Counted from the first letter of the stretch, positions 32,735 to 44,384 are shown. The stretch is 64,000 nucleotides of DNA from Thelephora terrestris (GCA_015956445.1 WIUZ02000005.1:496001-560000), one strand, 5' to 3'. Translations and numbers: made by a program. Notes: generated by a model from the letters alone, not told the origin.

Positions 32735-33419
32735 ATGGCTCACGCAGTCGAAGATCCTCGTGGGTCATTCCCTCTTGACCCTTCCGTGTCCCCATCTGAC
32801 CATTAACTGGCTGTACTAGATCCTGACAGTGTGTATTTCGTGCTGATATGTGCGAGCATTGCTCATTACGACGCTTTGAACTCTTCCAGTTGACAAGTGG
32901 CTCGGTAACCATCATCGTGTTGCTGACGCGAAAGATGGCGGCAACGATATCCATGTCTTCGCCATCGAGCACGGTAATTTATACGGCGCGGCTGACAACA
33001 CCAAGACCTACGAAGTGTCTTTCCATCTTGGTCCCATTACCATCAGGGTAACTGATGATACCTTCCGACGGTTTTTGTGCCGCCCTGCTCACAGCCGATT
33101 TTGGTAGATCGTCATCGTCATCGACTTTACCAAGAAAATCATCTACGTCTGCCTTTACGGAAAACTTCCCTTCCTTCCTGAGTTCAACATTACTTGTGGA
33201 AGCGGAAGCTTTACCGGCGGCATCACCCTCAAGTTCAACTTCAAGGTCATCAGTGGAACCTTCACTTTCTACATAAAGGACAAATGGTTGTGGTTGCACT
33301 ACGACGTCACCATCTTGGGCAAGCACTGGAAGGGCGACATCAAGTTGATCCCCCTCCCGTAAGTGCCCCTCGCTATGAATTTTGAACCGTCCGATACTCA
33401 AGGGCACTTCAGGATCTAA
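32735..33419 (+). CDS. WLGNHH-family small protein, copy B
   Basis: 149 residues, subfamily 2. Exons 32735-32759 (MAHAVEDP), micro-exon 32820-32828, 32890-33047, 33108-33358 and 33413-33419. The micro-exon here is ATCCTGACA and exon 3 starts TTGACAAG, so the protein still reads HPDIDKWLGNHH. The synonymous and conservative differences at this junction, with phase kept, are strong evidence that the 9-nt exon is real. Exon 4 has a longer-diverged stretch FTKKIIYVCLYGKLPFLPEF. Inverted-duplication partner of copy H. Confidence 0.78.
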
Positions 33420-33479
33420 CACAAGAGTGGTACTGCGGGTGCCTTTCCCTATTGAAGCTCCTTTGAAACGCGAACGTGT

Positions 33480-34310
33480 GTGTGTAACGTGGAATTACCG
33501 TGTTTGATTGTGCACGCTACTGTGTTAACATGTATGATGGATCCTCGTGCCAATTTGATGAACGACGTTGCCCTGCAAGTCAATCGCCACCATGGCGATC
33601 TCCGGAGCTCTAGCTTCTTACCCCACCCCCGATCGAAGAGCGGCTCTCGGTGGCCCGGTTTCCAACTGGTTTTGTTCGGGTGTCGAGCCGAAGGTCTGGC
33701 TGGACTCTAAGCCTGGTGGCTGTGATGAGTACTCTCGGGGCACGAAACTCTCCACGACTCCTGTTCGTCAGAACCTCAGGCCACATACCCCGCTGTCTGC
33801 GCACCCCCCGAAAGTTGCAGGCGGTATGTAGTGCCAACCAACAAAAGTCCACAGGGAGGACTTGTTTGACGACATCGATAGTTTCTGGCGATCCTCATTC
33901 CGCGCCAAGCCTTGATTTTAGAGTCGACGAAACCACCTGATCTACCAAGCCTTGCAACTCGTTTGAAAGAGCTACCCGAGATGCATGGATTTACGGTCTA
34001 TCGCTGTGCGTCAAACGAGTGATAAACGGCTTGCTGTTTTTCCTTGACCAGAGCGATTCCTGGACACGGTGCGCTTATTGGCGGATTTTTTGATCCTCGA
34101 AAAACTCACAGGCGGGGCGAATTGCATCACACATGGTTGGGACAAGGGTTGGTTTGGGAAGCCGTCCCAAGATGCTCGGTTTCTAGTTTTGCCGTATACT
34201 CACGAAGATCCTGGTTTTATATCTAAGTTTGATCTCGCCACTGGGATAATCCACGGCGGATGCACATTCTTAGCCGTCTCGCGGACCCGTGGTCAGCCAC
34301 GTAACGATCT
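33480..34310 (+). repeat. Module Z, right-arm copy
   Basis: Inverted copy of 3.6-4.39 kb. It separates copy B from the X module of copy C, as in the left arm between copies H and G. Confidence 0.5.
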
Positions 34311-34399
34311 GATGTGAACGCCTTTCAGACCAGATATCAATCCAGCCCAATCAGCGGGGTTAATTAAATATCGGGTGTGACTACGCGCGGGGTTTTCAT

Positions 34400-35180
34400 G
34401 ACCTCTGATTATTGTGAGCCCAGGATTTTCATTCCGTGATGCGGTTGCTGGTTATTTTCCCAGGCTTTCGGATTTGCCTCGCTGTAAACTCCTGTACAGC
34501 AAGTGCTTACCATCGGGCTTTACCATCGATCGACCAACCGTACGCCGTCGCCCTTGTGTGGTTTACCACCCATGGCGTTCAAAGTATCCTGGATGCCGCT
34601 TACGTACCTGACTGGCAATCCAATTTGAAATCAATCACCATTCCCTGCTTCGGCTCACGATCGAGTACGTGGAATGCCCACCGAGACGTCGTGGTCTAGG
34701 CAGATCTTCCTCGACTCCGCAAATTAATATCCAGAACACGCTGGCCGTTGACGTTTAATCTGGGTTTCTGATCCTGGACTCTGCCGCTTTCCCAACAAAA
34801 CACCCCCGCTCTTTTGGCAGCACATTGAGAAAACTTCTGTGTTATGAGACACGTGCCCAATTGAATTTGGTCACATTCTCTCCCAAGGCTTCCCTGGTCT
34901 CGTTCAAGAGCCGAATGTACATAAAAAATGGTCATGGGCCCGTGAGGCTGTGGGCGTGGTTAGGTACAAGCATCGCTAATTCTCCATCGATGTCCCCTAT
35001 TTCAATGAGTGACCGCCGCCGGAGTTTTCAAATGCCCGTACTCGACAGATTAGAAGTCAATAGGCCCGTCCCATCTGGGGTGTAAAAATAAAAACTGAGT
35101 GCTCGGTTTGGGGGTTGAACGGAGTGTTGTTGCGAGTCTCTCCCGCACCCCGCTTTGACCGCTAGAGTGCTCTCGCTCTC
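34400..35180 (+). repeat. Module X plus S repeat before copy C
   Basis: Inverted copy of 2.7-3.56 kb, with TGCTCGGTTTGGGGGTTG at the start of S. Confidence 0.6.
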
Positions 35181-35183
35181 GAC

Positions 35184-35426
35184 ATGGGCTTCGTTGGTTT
35201 ATACGAGACGACGCGCCTTCTACGGTTAATTTTCATTCTGATCGTACTCGTGGAACCCTGTTACGCCTTCTCCGTGGGTCCCCTCTCCTTCGAACTGGCT
35301 TTGGATGTAAACGCGCTGTGTTATAACCAGGATCTGATCCACGGTGGGGGGAAGGACGAACGGGAACCCGTTTGTCTACAACCACGCAACGACAAACCAA
35401 AGAACCGCCTGAGATTTTGTCAATAG
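35184..35426 (+). CDS. Upstream hydrophobic ORF, copy C
   Basis: 80 codons. A hydrophobic N-terminal stretch (LLRLIFILIVLVEPCYAF) is followed by polar sequence with HGGGKDEREPVC. The same peptide, at the same distance before the TATA box, is recognisable before copies F, E, A and G with different degrees of damage. It could be a small secreted or membrane peptide gene, or a non-coding repeat that happens to be open. I lean to the second, given the damage in most copies. Confidence 0.25.
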   Translation: MGFVGLYETTRLLRLIFILIVLVEPCYAFSVGPLSFELALDVNALCYNQDLIHGGGKDEREPVCLQPRNDKPKNRLRFCQ

Positions 35427-35679
35427 ATCTCTGTCACCGGCATCCCAAATCCGGAAACGTCTTTGTTTTGTCAAGGAAAGTCACTGTAGGTATCGGCAAA
35501 TCTACGTAAGTAAATCGTGCGCTTTCTCCGAGGCAGGGTTGATCGAGATCGCCAGATCATTATCGGTTCGCTCCTGACATTCGCGCTCACTCCCGTTCTG
35601 GCCGGGCATCGAGAAAATTACGTTCGGCCACCAAAAATAAATAATAAATGGCTTGCCAGTGGTGCCGAAGTGCTCAACG

Positions 35680-35686
35680 TATAAAA
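35680..35686 (+). promoter_or_regulatory. TATA box of copy C
   Basis: CGTATAAAAGGGCCAGC, 93 bases upstream of the ATG. Confidence 0.65.
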
Positions 35687-35778
35687 GGGCCAGCACGAGA
35701 GGGTCCTGTTCCCCATCGTTCTCAACGACCACAATTCTCCTCTCTTCTCACTCGCAAGCTCTCATCTCAATCTGAACA

Positions 35779-36451
35779 ATGAGTTACGCTCAAGACCCCC
35801 GTACGTTATTTCCTCTTGATCTTTTCGTGACCTAATCTGACGACTCACTGGGACTAGATCCCGATGGTGTGTATTTTGTACTGCTAGGCGTGAGCCTTGC
35901 TCACCGCGACGGCTTGAACCCTTCCAGTCGACCATTGGCTCGGTAACCATCATCGCGTTAGCAGTAGTGAAGACGGAGAAGAGATCCACGTCTTCGCCAT
36001 CGAGCACGGTGATGTCTACGCCACGGACAACAAGAAGACCTACGAAGTGTCTTTCAACCTTGGTCCCATCACCATCAGGGTAACTGATAATATCCTTCAA
36101 CAGTCTTTGCGCCGCGCTGCTTACAGTCGATTTTTGTAGATCGTGATCGTCATCGACTTCTCAACTGGGACCATCAGCATCTGTGTCTACGGAAAACTTC
36201 CTTTCCTTCCCGAGTTCAAGATTGCCTGTGGAACTGGAAGCCTTACTGACGGCATCACCCTCAAGTTCGACTTTAAGGTGATCAGTGGAACCTTCACCTT
36301 CTACATCAAGGACAAATGGTTGTGGTTGCACTACGACGTCAGTGTCTTGGGCAAGCACTGGAAGGGCGACCTCAAGTTGATCCCCCTCCCGTAAGTGCCA
36401 CTTGCCATGGATTTTCTACCACCTGATACTCACGGGCACCTCAGCATCTGA
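35779..36451 (+). CDS. WLGNHH-family small protein, copy C
   Basis: 146 residues, subfamily 1. Starts MSYAQDP; the micro-exon is ATCCCGATG; exon 3 carries VDHWLGNHHRVSSSEDGEE; exon 4 is the consensus form with YGKLPFLPEFKIACGTGSL and KDKWLWLHYDVSVLGKHW. The last exon is 36445-36451 (CATCTGA). The unspliced stop is at 36392-36394. Intron 3 is identical to that of copy G in the left arm. All signals intact. Confidence 0.78.
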
Positions 36452-38480
36452 GACAAGAGCGCCACTTCAGGCCTTCAGGTACCTTGCCTGGTTGTAGTAA
36501 TCGCGAATGTTTGATGTGAAATTACCGTGTTGTGCTTGTACCGTTACTGCAATCACATTAACAACAAATTTTCTTGCAAACTTCACAAGCCGTGCTGCAT
36601 CGCAAATTTGGCGCCTTAGAGGGTGTTTTATTTGGGTCTTCAATATGCTGAACGTGGCACAAGTCGAGCGTAAACTATGGGAGCGATCACAGAAAGGTAT
36701 TGGAAGCACCCGGCGCGCCAACCCCTTGAGGACAGCAACAGCTCAAGCACCTAAGCTTCAGCCGTTCGGTTCCCCTCGTTCTCTCTCTGGCCCGAGAGGA
36801 CCTTTGAAAAACGCGGGGTAGTAGTAGGCGATCACGTGGAACACATTTAGCATCACGCGGCGACTTGACTCGATCACCACTGCGTTTGTTCCCCCTGCCA
36901 GAGACCTCTTTCGAGCGCTTGCGGTGCGTAATTTCCCATCGTGGATTTGACACGAAGCTGTTAGATGACCAGTCGGCAGAACAGGTCGACATAAGCGAGT
37001 CGGCGACAAGGTGGGCGGACGGGCTCCCGTGCTTCTCCTTCTATTTCTCGACGCCCTACTATCTCCGGCCTTGAGCCCTCACCTCCTGCCTACTCCACCT
37101 GATTCACCCAGCCTTGCAACTCGTCCGAAAGGAATACTCGAGATGTATGGATTACGTGCTGCCGCTGTGCGTTTGACCAGCAATAAATAATTCGGTGTTT
37201 TGTTGACTAGTGCGATTCCTGGACCACGTGCGCTCATCACCGTATTTTCGATTCCCGGGAAGCTCAAAGGTAAGGTGAAGTATGTGACGCCTTTTTGGGA
37301 CAAGGGTTGGCCTGACTCGAAGCATAATGGTATCGTCATAGGATGCTCGATTCTCGTAAGGCGTATGGCTGGGATGTAATAAGCAGGGTGCGTCGTTCAT
37401 GGCCCTAGATCATCGTTATCCCACAGGGTAACTTTGATCTCGCCACTGGGATCAACCCCGACGGATGCACGTCCTTAGTCGTCTCGCAAACCCGTTGCCA
37501 GCCGCGGAACCATGCGATGTGAAGCCCTTCAGACCGGATAAAGATCCGCTACAATCAGTGCGACTGGAGACGTCTGCGGGTTTGATTACTAATTGGATAT
37601 GCGCGGGGTTTTCGCGATGGTGATCCCTCATCATTGTGAGCCTAGGATTCCCATTCCGTGATGCATTTGCTGGTTATTTCCCCAGGCTTTCAGGTTCGTC
37701 TCACTGCGAACTTCTGTACTGTAATTGCTTACCATCGGACTTTACCGTCGATCGACCAACCGTACGCCGTCGCCCTTGTGTGGTTTATCACCCATGTCGT
37801 TCAAAATATCCTCCAAATGCACAGAAATCGCGTTTTTGTTTCAAGGATGCCGCTTACGTTCCTCATTGGCATTTGAAATCAATCACCATTCCCTGCTTCG
37901 GCTCACGATCGGGTACGTAGAATGCCCACCGAGACGTCGTGGTCTAGACTGAACTTCCTCGACTACGTAAATTAATATCCAGAACACGTTGGCCGTTGAC
38001 GTTTAGTCTGAAATTCTGATCCCGGGCTCTGTCGCTTTCTCAAGACAACACTCACCCGCTTTTTTGGCAGGACATTGAGAAAACTTCTGTGTTATCGGAC
38101 ACATGCCCATCTCGATTTGGTCACTTTCTCTTCACCGGTTTCATCCAAGAACCGACGTACATAACAAATGGTCATGGGCCCGTGAGGCCATCGGCGTGGT
38201 TACATACAAGCATCGCTGCTTCTCCATTTCAATGAGTGACCGCCGCCGGGGTTTTCGAATGCCCGAATATCCTGGCTGAAATGGGGGACTGTCAGGACCA
38301 TGACCGCTTTATGGGGCTCGGCTAATCGGCAGATTGGAAGTCGATTGGCCCATCCCATCTAAAATGTAAAAAAAACTGGGATCCTGGGTTTGGGGGTCGG
38401 ACGGGGTGTTGTTGCGAATCTCTCCCGCACCCCGCTTTGATCACTAGCATGCCTTCAATGTGGGCTTCATTGCTTCATAC
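36452..38480 (+). repeat. 3' flank, Z-like piece and module X before copy D
   Basis: 36.5-37.0 kb matches 0.86-1.3 kb inverted (the outer end of the inverted duplication). 37.1-37.6 kb is a shortened Z-like piece and 37.65-38.28 kb is module X. The S segment at 38.39-38.48 kb is truncated and the upstream ORF is gone. Confidence 0.5.
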
Positions 38481-38759
38481 GACACAACCGCAAACCAATT
38501 TTTTCAATAGATCTCTGGCACCCCAAAACCGGAATTCTCTTTGTTTTGTCAAGGAAACTCACTGTACGTATCGGCAAATCCACGTAAGTAAATCGTGCGC
38601 TTATCCAAGTCAGGGCTGATCGGGATCGCCAGATCATCTTGCGGAGTTCGCTCTCAGACATTCACGCTCATTGCCGTTCTCACTGAGCATCGAGAACATT
38701 TCATTCGGTCCCTAAAACAAACAAGAAATGGCCTGCCAGCGGTGCCGACGTGCTCAGCG

Positions 38760-38766
38760 TATAAAA
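38760..38766 (+). promoter_or_regulatory. TATA box of copy D
   Basis: CGTATAAAAGGGCGAG, 90 bases upstream of the ATG. Confidence 0.65.
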
Positions 38767-38855
38767 GGGCGAGAACGAGAGGGTCTAGTTCCTCATCGTT
38801 CCCAACGACCACAATCCTCTCTTCTCACTCGCAAGCTCTCATCTCAGTCTAAACA

Positions 38856-39529
38856 ATGAGTTACGCTCAAGACCCCCGTACGTTAATTTCTCTTGACTCT
38901 TTCGACTCTTAATCTGTCGACTCACTGGGACTAGATCCCGATGGTGTGTATTTTCCCCCCGCTAGGTGTGAGCTTTGCTCACCACGACGGCTCGAACTAT
39001 TCCAGTCGACCAGTGGCTCGGTAACCATCATCGCGTTAGCGATGCGAAAGATGGAGATGAGATCCATGTCTTCGCCATCGAGCACGGTGATGTGTACGCC
39101 ACGGACAACAAGAAGACCTATGAAGTGTCTTTCAACCTTGGTCCCATTACCATCAGGGTAACCGATGATATCTTCCAACAGTCTTTGCGCCGCGCTGCTT
39201 ACAGTCGATTTCTGTAGATCGTCATCGTCATCGACTTCTCAACTGGGACCATCAGCATCTGTGTCTACGGAAAACTTCCTTTCCTTCCCGAGTTCAAGAT
39301 TGCCTGTGGAACTGGAAGCCTTACTGACGGCATCACCCTCAAGTTCGACTTTAAGGTCATCAGTGGAACGTTCACCTTCTACATCAAGGACAAATGGTTG
39401 TGGTTGCACTACGACGTCAGTGTCTTGGGCAAGCACTGGAAGGGTGACATCAAGTTGATCCCCCTCCCGTAAGTTCCACTCGCCGTGGATCTTGTACCGC
39501 CTGACACTGACGGGTACTTCAGGATCTGA
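38856..39529 (+). CDS. WLGNHH-family small protein, copy D
   Basis: 146 residues, subfamily 1: MSYAQDP, micro-exon ATCCCGATG, VDQWLGNHHRVSDAKDGDE, then an exon 4 whose protein differs from copy C only in DIKLIP for DLKLIP. Intron 2 carries a local run of C (TTTTCCCCCCGC) replacing TTTTGTACTGC, with the GCTCAC branch site kept. The last exon is 39523-39529 (GATCTGA). The near-identity of exon 4 to copies C and G contrasts with more diverged introns and flanks, as expected from conversion or selection. Confidence 0.78.
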
Positions 39530-40099
39530 AACAAGAGGCCTTCAGGTATCTTGCCTAGTTGTAATCACGAATGTTTGTGAAATTATCGTGTTGTGCTTGT
39601 ACTATCACTGCAATAACATGACCGACCAATTTTCTTGCTAACCTCACGAACCTCGCTACGCCACAAGTCGGGTGCTGTAAAGAGAGTTTCATTTCAACAT
39701 GCTGAGTGTGGCACAAGTCGAGCGCAAAAATGTAAGAGCGATCATCGGAGAATTATTGTAAAAATCCGCCGTGCCAACCCCTTGAGAACAGCAAAATCTC
39801 AAGCGCCTAAGCTTCAGGCGTTCGGTATCTTTCTGAAGAAGTCCTTCCCTTCGAAAAGAAACTTAGAAAGAGTCAAACACGGTGTAGGCGATCACGTGGA
39901 GTACACTCAGCATCACGGACTCGCGAACACGATCACCATCCCCCTGCCAGAGACTCCCTCGTTCGTGCGCGTGCGGTGCGTAATTTCGTATCGTATAGTA
40001 CGTGTTGGGATGGAGGAAACATAAGTTCGCACTGTGGACGAATGAGCTTCTGTGCTTCTCCTTCTATTTCACGACCTCCCTTGAGCCCTCACCTCCTTT

Positions 40100-40660
40100 C
40101 TACTTCCCCGATAATAGCCACGGGTCTGGGATTGAATGCGGACTCGCTTAGCAGCCTCACGGGCAACGCTGCTTTGAGTACAATGCGCGTGCTATCCATG
40201 ACTTGACCAACGCCGAGCTCCTGCCCAGAGGTCCTCCCAGTCACCCAATCTTGCAACGTGGTCCGCCCGCTCATTGATAACACATCGCGCCATCCCTTCC
40301 CAGCTCCCATTATTCTAGTTACTCCCACCCGTCGATTCTGCGCGGGTGGATGACTCCCGTCAGTGTCTCCCCAGCCACTTACACTGTTGTTGCGCTATCC
40401 ACTTGATTGATCTCACGTTGAAAAAAGCGTACGCTGTAAACCATCCCGAGGCCAATCTGACGGGTTCCGGCATCAATCCGAATCCTGCCATGACGGTTTG
40501 CTTCAACTTGAGTTCAGTGTCGAACTCTCCTATACCCCAACCCCTGGGATACGGACAAGGCTTCGTTTCGCCAGGTCCCGTCCAAGGCCTTACATACACG
40601 ACTTCAGCCGTCTCCTCGTCAGGTCATCAAAGTAGCACCCCCATCGCTTGAGCTGATACG
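40100..40660 (+). pseudogene. Relic of the secreted-protein gene family
   Basis: 40.1-40.33 kb carries the TNAELLPRGPPSHPILQRG-type segment, and 40.42-40.64 kb a stretch with TGSGINPNPAMTVCF and SSGHQ that resembles TGSGTNLNLVMK and the SSGSSQ of the 15 kb gene. Stops and frame changes separate the parts. It is followed, as in the other copies, by the block starting CGTTTGATAAGG. Confidence 0.45.
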
Positions 40661-42330
40661 CTCGTTTGATAAGGTCGCAGTTCTCACGGGCGTCACAGCA
40701 AGTACGATAGTTCCCTATGGACTTTGAAGAAGGCTAACGAAGAAGGCTAGCCGAATATTGAACGAGAGTTGGCACTACCCCGGTTCCAACCCTTCGAAAC
40801 TTTGTAATTCGTATCCCCCGTTCTTGGGTTTACGGTCTCCCGCTGTGCGTTCAACGAGCGATGAGCGACTTGACCTATTTTCTGACCGTCATCCCACAGC
40901 AAAATCATGATCTCACCACTGGGATCCCCCTACTCGGAGCGGCTGAAAGATCCGATGCGGACGCCTTTGAGTCTAGATATTAATGCACCGTTACGCAGCG
41001 AAAGGGTCCGGAATTCCGCTCCAGGACGGTCGAGTGAGACATCCCTAGATGCACAATCAATGCAAGTCCAGGGTACCCATTCCGCGATGGACTTGCTTTT
41101 CCTTTCCCAAGCTTCCAGGCTTGTCTCGCGACCCGTGTACAGCGATTCCTTGCTATCAGACTTTAACATCGCCCGACCGACCGAACACTGTCGCCTAATT
41201 TTCTACCCAGGCGTCCAAACCATTTTTTGCAAATTGCACGATACCGCTTCGTTGTTTCACGGTCGTCCCTAGGTACTTCATTGGCAATCCAATTTGAAAT
41301 CAATTACCATTCCCTGCTTCAGGCTCACGATCGAGTACGTGGATTGCACACCGAGACGTCGTGGTCTAGACAGGACTTCCTCGACTCCGCAAATTAATAT
41401 CCAGGTCACGCTGGCCGTTGACGTTTAGTCTGAGATTCCGATCTTGGGCTCTGCCGCTTTCTCAAGACAACGCTCACCCGCTTTTTTGGCAGGACATTGA
41501 GAAAACTTCTGTGTTATGGGACACATGCCCATCTCGTTTAAGAGCCGATGTACATAACAATGGACCTTGGCCATCGGCGTGGTTAGGTAGAAGCATCGCT
41601 GCTTCTTCATCGATGTCACCCATTTCAATGAGTAACCGACGCCGGAGTTTTCGAATGCCCGGATAAGTACCCTCGCTAAATTGGGGGACTGTCGGGACCC
41701 TGACCGCTGTCTGGGACTCGGCTAATCGACAGATTAGAAGTCGATTGGTCCATTCCATCTGAAATGTAAGAAAAAACTGGGATCCTCGGTTTGGGGTCGA
41801 ACGGGGTGTCGTTGCGCGTCTCTCCCGCTCCCCGCTTTGACCGCTAGAGTGCTCTCAACATGGGCTTTGTTGATTTATACGAGACGACGCGCCTTCTACG
41901 GTCAATTTTCATTCTGATCGTACTCGTGGGACCTTCGCCGTTGGTCCCCTCTCCCTCGAACTGGCTTTGGATGTAGACGCGCTGCGTCAGAAGGAGGATC
42001 TGATCCATGGTAGGAGGAAGGGCAAACGAGAACCCGTTCGTTTACAACCACACAACGACAAACCAAAGAACCGCCTGAGATATTTTTCCAATAGATCTTG
42101 GTCACCAGCACCCCAATCCGGAAGCCTCTCCGCTTTGTCAAGGAAAGCCACTGCACGTATTGACAAATCGTAAGTAAATCGTGCGGTTTCTCCGAGTCAG
42201 GGCTGATCGAGTTCGTCAGATCATCTTGCGGTTCGCTCTCGGACATTCACGCTCATGCCCGTTCTGACTGAGGATCGAGAAAATTACATTCGGCCACCAA
42301 AAATAAACAAGAAATGGTCTGCCAGTGGTG
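40661..42330 (+). repeat. Post-relic block, module X and S before copy E
   Basis: 40.66-40.85 kb matches 14.8-14.9 and 44.69-44.88 kb. 41.19-41.67 kb is module X and 41.79-41.93 kb the S segment. The upstream ORF at 41.86 kb has lost about ten bases after LIVLVGP and is frame-shifted. Confidence 0.5.
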
Positions 42331-42345
42331 CCGACGTGCTCAGCG

Positions 42346-42352
42346 TATAAAA
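42346..42352 (+). promoter_or_regulatory. TATA box of copy E
   Basis: CGTATAAAAGGGCCAGC, 93 bases upstream of the ATG. Confidence 0.65.
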
Positions 42353-42444
42353 GGGCCAGCATTAGAGGATCTTGTTCCCCATCGTTCTCAAAGACCACAA
42401 TCCTCCTCTCTTCTCACTCACAAGTTCTTCCCTCAATCTAAACA

Positions 42445-43123
42445 ATGAGTCTCGCTCAAGATCCCCGTGCGTCATTTTCTCTTGATCCTTTCGTATCCTA
42501 ATCTGACGACTCACTGGGACTAGATCCCGATGGTGTGTATTTTGTATCACTAGGTGTGAGCCTTGCTCACCGCGACGGCTCAAACTCTTCCAGTCGAACA
42601 CTGGCTCGGTAACCATCATCGAGTTAGCGAGACGAGAGACGGAGGCGAAATCCACGTCTTCGCCATCGAGCAGGGTAATGTCTACGCCTCGGAAAGCAAG
42701 AAGACCTACGAAGTGGTTATCGCTATTGGTCCCATTTCCCTCAAGGTAACTGATAATACCTTCCGACAGTCTTTGCGCCGCGCTGCTTACAGTCACGGTT
42801 GATTTTGGTAGTTCGTCATCGTCGTCGACTTCGAAAATAAGTCCTTCAGCGTCTCTGCTTACGGAAAATTTCCTTTCCTTCCCATGTTCAAGATCGGCTA
42901 TGGAAGCGGAAGCTTCGATAAAGGTGTCACCTTCAAGTTCGACATGCAGGTCATCAAAGGAACCTTCACCTTCTACATCAAGGACGGATGGTTGTGGTTG
43001 CACTACGATATCAGTGTCTTGGGCAAGCACTTTAAGGGCGACCTCAAGTTGATCCCCCTCCCGTAAGTTTCACTCGCCACGGATCTTGTACCGCCTGATA
43101 CTGACGGGCACTCCAGGGTCTGA
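42445..43123 (+). CDS. WLGNHH-family small protein, copy E
   Basis: 146 residues and the most diverged intact member. MSLAQDP, micro-exon ATCCCGATG, VEHWLGNHHRVSETRDGGE, EQGNVYASESKKTYEVVIAIGPISLK; exon 4 has YGKFPFLPMFKIGYGSGSF and KDGWLWLHYDISVLGKHF. The cysteine of FKIxCG is replaced by tyrosine and the tryptophan of GKHW by phenylalanine, while frame and all splice sites are kept. That pattern looks like divergence under constraint. The last exon GGTCTGA gives V instead of I as the final residue. Confidence 0.76.
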
Positions 43124-43493
43124 AACAAGAGGCCTTCAGGTATCTTGCCTGATTGTAATCGCAAATGTTTGTGAAATTACCGTGTTGTGCTTGTACTATC
43201 ACTGCAATAACATGACCGACAAATTTCCTTCTTAACTTCACGGAACGCGCCACCTGCAAGTCTGGCGCTGTAAAGACAGTTTTATTTGCGCCTCTAATAT
43301 GCTGAATGTGGTACAAGTCAACCGTAAAAATGTAAGAGCGATCACCGAAAAGTATTGCAAAAACCCGCCGTGCCAACCCCTTGAGAACAGCAAAAGCTCA
43401 AGCGCCTAAGCTTCGGGCGTTCGGTTTCCCTGGTTCCCTTTCTGGAGAAGTCCTTCCCTTCGAAAAGAAAGAGTCAAACACGGTGTAGACGAT

Positions 43494-43520
43494 CACGTGG
43501 AGAACATTCAGCATCACGTG
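43494..43520. promoter_or_regulatory. Pair of CACGTG E-boxes 21 bp apart
   Basis: CACGTG at 43494-43499 and 43515-43520, same spacing as at 969-995, about 200 bp upstream of a secreted-family relic. Confidence 0.35.
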
Positions 43521-43689
43521 GCGAACACGATCACCATGCCCCTCCCAGAGACCTCTTTCGTGCGCTTGCAGTGCGTAATTTTGTATCGTATAGTACGTGT
43601 TGGGATGGAGGAAATATAAGTTCACACTGTGGACGGACGCGCTTCCACGCTTCTTCTATTTCGCAACGCCATCCTCCCTTGAGCCCTCA

Positions 43690-44300
43690 CCTCCGATTTC
43701 TACTTCGTCGATAAGATCCACCGGTATGGGATTGGATGCGGACTCGCTTAGCTGTCTCACGGGCATCGCTGCTTTGAGTACGCTGCGCGTGCTATCCACG
43801 GCGTGACCAACGCCGAGCTCCTGCCCAGAGGTCCTCCCGATCACCCAATCTCGCAACGTGGTGCGTCCGCTCATTGATGCCACATCGCGCCATCCCTTCT
43901 GAGCTCCCATTCTAGTTACTCCCACCCGTCGAGCTGCCCCTCCAGTTATGCCCTTGTCCAATCCTCAACCCGATCACGACTCAACCTGCGCCTTAAGTTA
44001 TCGTTGGACCAACCAGAGCGTTGATTGCAGACGTTCTTTGTTATATTTCCAATTTCCTCTCCCTCTCAGACGAACTACGCCTCAACGAGGCACAGACGAT
44101 ACCTCCTTTACAGGATTACTTCCGACAGGCCCTGGTGCCGATCTCAACGTCACGTCGAATATTTTCGCATCACGTGGGGGATGCGATTTCAACATCCGTG
44201 TTTGTTTCTCTCCACCAGAGACCTCTCCCAAGTGTTTTCAATGTTCAATTTGGCACCGTAAGTGCTCTACGTTGATACAAAGGCGGAAGATAAGCAGTTA
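43690..44300 (+). pseudogene. Relic of the secreted-protein gene family
   Basis: Inverted near-copy of 0.18-0.79 kb. Contains HGVTNAELLPRGPPDHPISQRG, then shifted frames with PTGPGADLNV resembling the SGTNLNL block. No continuous frame. Confidence 0.5.
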
Positions 44301-44384
44301 ACAGTCGGTGGATCAAGCCGACAAACGCGGGTCGCCGACGAGGGTGGATGCTCAAACTCACAAACCCTAAGCATCGGATACTTC

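Noticed and set aside
42362-43030. 222-codon ORF on the minus strand over copy E, with similar antisense ORFs over the other copies (MLAQDTDVVVQPQPFVLDVE type)
   Set aside because: It is the mirror of exons 3-4 plus intron and leader of the plus-strand family gene. Its conservation follows from the sense codons, and it reads through the introns, TATA side and leader without its own signals.
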